Both the position numbers and the translations under genes were made by a program. The notes beneath the pieces are model-generated. The model ran no database searches. It was given only the letters and a program-made list of their open reading frames with translations, and was not told where the DNA came from. Below, piece by piece: positions 62,729 through 64,000 of a stretch of 64,000 nt of DNA (its first letter is position 1; the number at the start of each line of letters is the position of its first letter). Origin of the DNA: Ceratobasidium sp. AG-K (taxonomy: Eukaryota > Basidiomycota > Agaricomycetes > Cantharellales > Ceratobasidiaceae); assembly GCA_037039685.1 (NCBI GenBank), contig JAWNGF010000005.1:1302001-1366000 (forward strand), given 5' to 3'.

Positions 62729-64000
62729 TCAACCACGGCTACCTCTTCCGCGCCGCTTCATTGTCAGCCCGGAGTGGGTCGATTTTATGTGTCTATTGAG
62801 ACCGGCTCTGTTCACAAATGCAGTGTCACATTGTGTACATTTATGCCCTAGAACACCCTTTAGTCTCAACCAGTTAAAGATTTGAGGGCACTTACGCTTC
62901 AACCCGGCATGAAAATGCATATGATCAGCCAACAAGCTAGGTCGGCTGAATTTCTTTTTGCACAGTGTGCATACCTTTTGACCCCGGATGTGCGTCAATG
63001 TTTCAGCCGAGTCTCCCGTAGCTTTGGGGTTGTTGTTGGGAGGCGAGTACTCGATGATTGACAGTGTGCGAGGGACGCCATTGAATGATGGCGCCTGTGC
63101 TTGTGGAGCCACGTCGCCTTGTGATACTGTGGCAATCCGATCGCCCGGCGGCTGCCGTTGTCCAGCCCCGACATTTGGTACGGCGTGTAGTCCGGGCCCT
63201 AAGCATCGAGTTAGACGATGCAAAGCGAAAGATCAATGAGTAAACCTACCAAACATATTATTACCCGGACCGGCCGCGATGGCAGAATCGATTAGAGGCA
63301 CCTGATAGCCTATTTGTGGCTGGAAGGGCATTGGCGGCGCGTTAGCTTGCCCATGAGGATCCGAAGAGTGACCATGACCACTCGGCCAGGCGGGTATTGG
63401 GAATGGGGGGCTGGGATCAGATGGTGCTGACGCCAAGGGAAGCCCGACTAGAAGAAAAAAGGCATCTGGCAAAAGGCTAAGGTTGAGAAATCGGCTTTCG
63501 ATTAGCTCCCGAAGAAGGCGAACGTTCTTCTGAAGCTCGGTTTGCTGGACGCTGGTTGGCGAGCCGCCGAAGCTGGCGGAGCCACCCAAACTCTGGTCAC
63601 CTTGGATGTACCCCGTATCCCGAGCATCTTGGTTGGCCTGGCCAAAACAACCCGGACCAGACGAGCCAGAACCATATGGATCGAAAGCTAGACGGTGGCC
63701 GCCCGTATACGATGCCGATTGCAGGGGAACTCCGTGCAAACTTTTGGACAGTGGCCTAACTACGACTGCCCCAACCGGAGGGTCAGAAAAATGGCCGTCA
63801 GGAGCGCGTTGCCCAAACAAGACATGCCCGTATATGCGGCCCAAATGCTGTGCTAACGCAATGCGATGCACAAGTGCTAGGGCCTGTTCGTAATCGCGAG
63901 AGACACAGTGATTGCCAGGATGTTGCCGTTCGAAAGGGTGAGTGTAAGCGGCTATAGATCAATTAGAATGGGCCGCGTTTAGCATGTAAACTTTACTCAC
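62729..64000 (-). CDS. Two-finger C2H2 zinc-finger protein (Z3), 5' end outside the window
   Basis: Minus-strand exons 63951-63250, 63198-62896 and 62847-62729, with introns 63249-63199 (GTAGGTTT...CTAAC...GCTTAG), 62895-62848 (GTAAGTGC...TTCTAG) and, at the window edge, 64000-63952 (GTGAGT...TCTATAG). All joins keep the frame. The N-terminal part contains HRIALAQHLGRIYGHVLFGQ and a Pro/Gly/Ser-rich disordered stretch. Fingers: KVCTLCKKKFSRPSLLADHM (with HFH) and HKCTQCDTAFVNRAGLNRHI (with KSTH), then a basic tail KRRGRGSRG. Paralogue of Z2 and Z1, with the same intron between the fingers. Likely a DNA-binding regulator. The start codon lies beyond the window. Confidence 0.7.

Overview
This window reads as transposon-rich DNA of a filamentous basidiomycete. 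It resembles Rhizoctonia or another Agaricomycete, but that is inference, because no rRNA or marker gene is present. The evidence is nested Ty3/gypsy chromoviruses with chromodomains, a PIF/Harbinger-type transposase, and host genes with many 48-60 nt introns (GTAAGT/GTAGGT donors, CTAAC-like branch sites). I see no bacterial genes, tRNA, rRNA or CRISPR.

Layout. (1) 1-15214: element B (+), interrupted by a 1269-bp solo LTR (927-2195) and by the complete element A (-, 3302-10222). (2) 15215-19477: element C (-), same family, truncated and interrupted by an LTR. (3) 19478-20686: 3' end of an E-family element. (4) 20687-24826: no convincing gene; two solo LTRs and two short MITE-like repeats. 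(5) 24827 to about 46877: element G1 (+), carrying complete element F (25491-33473), a solo F LTR (38666-39165) and complete element D (-, 39513-46721). (6) About 47066-50003: a decayed PIF/Harbinger-like transposon with convergent transposase and Myb/SANT-like genes, split by a solo G LTR. (7) 50972-56215: internally deleted element G2, whose 5' LTR holds an H solo LTR that itself holds an F solo LTR. (8) 56332-57342: two more solo LTRs. (9) 58256-64000: a host segment with three related C2H2 zinc-finger genes, one of them broken. Thirteen insertions have perfect 5-bp target-site duplications (TSDs), so their order can be read directly.

How the elements work. All four LTR families with a 5' end here (A/B/C, F, G, H) place a primer-binding site (PBS) 2 nt inside the LTR. 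It is complementary to 12 nt (one mismatch in F and B) of the LTR that begin exactly 33 nt from the TATA start, i.e. at the predicted mRNA 5' end. This is the geometry of Tf1/sushi self-primed reverse transcription. Each LTR also has an inverted repeat around that start site. Gag and pol are joined by a -1 frame change (GGGAAAA in A/B/C). F, D and G2 carry a third ORF after pol, again in the -1 frame, and E keeps a broken relative. These third ORFs share a CxGC-like motif (F, D, partly E), SUMO-interaction-like IDLT-acidic motifs (D, G2) or CaaX-like tails (D, E). The A family instead has extra AUG-less coiled-coil coding upstream of gag.

State. Element A is the only near-intact copy, but its integrase has lost the second catalytic Asp. 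The others are decayed by CpG transitions, which create TGA stops and Asp-to-Asn changes in catalytic motifs.
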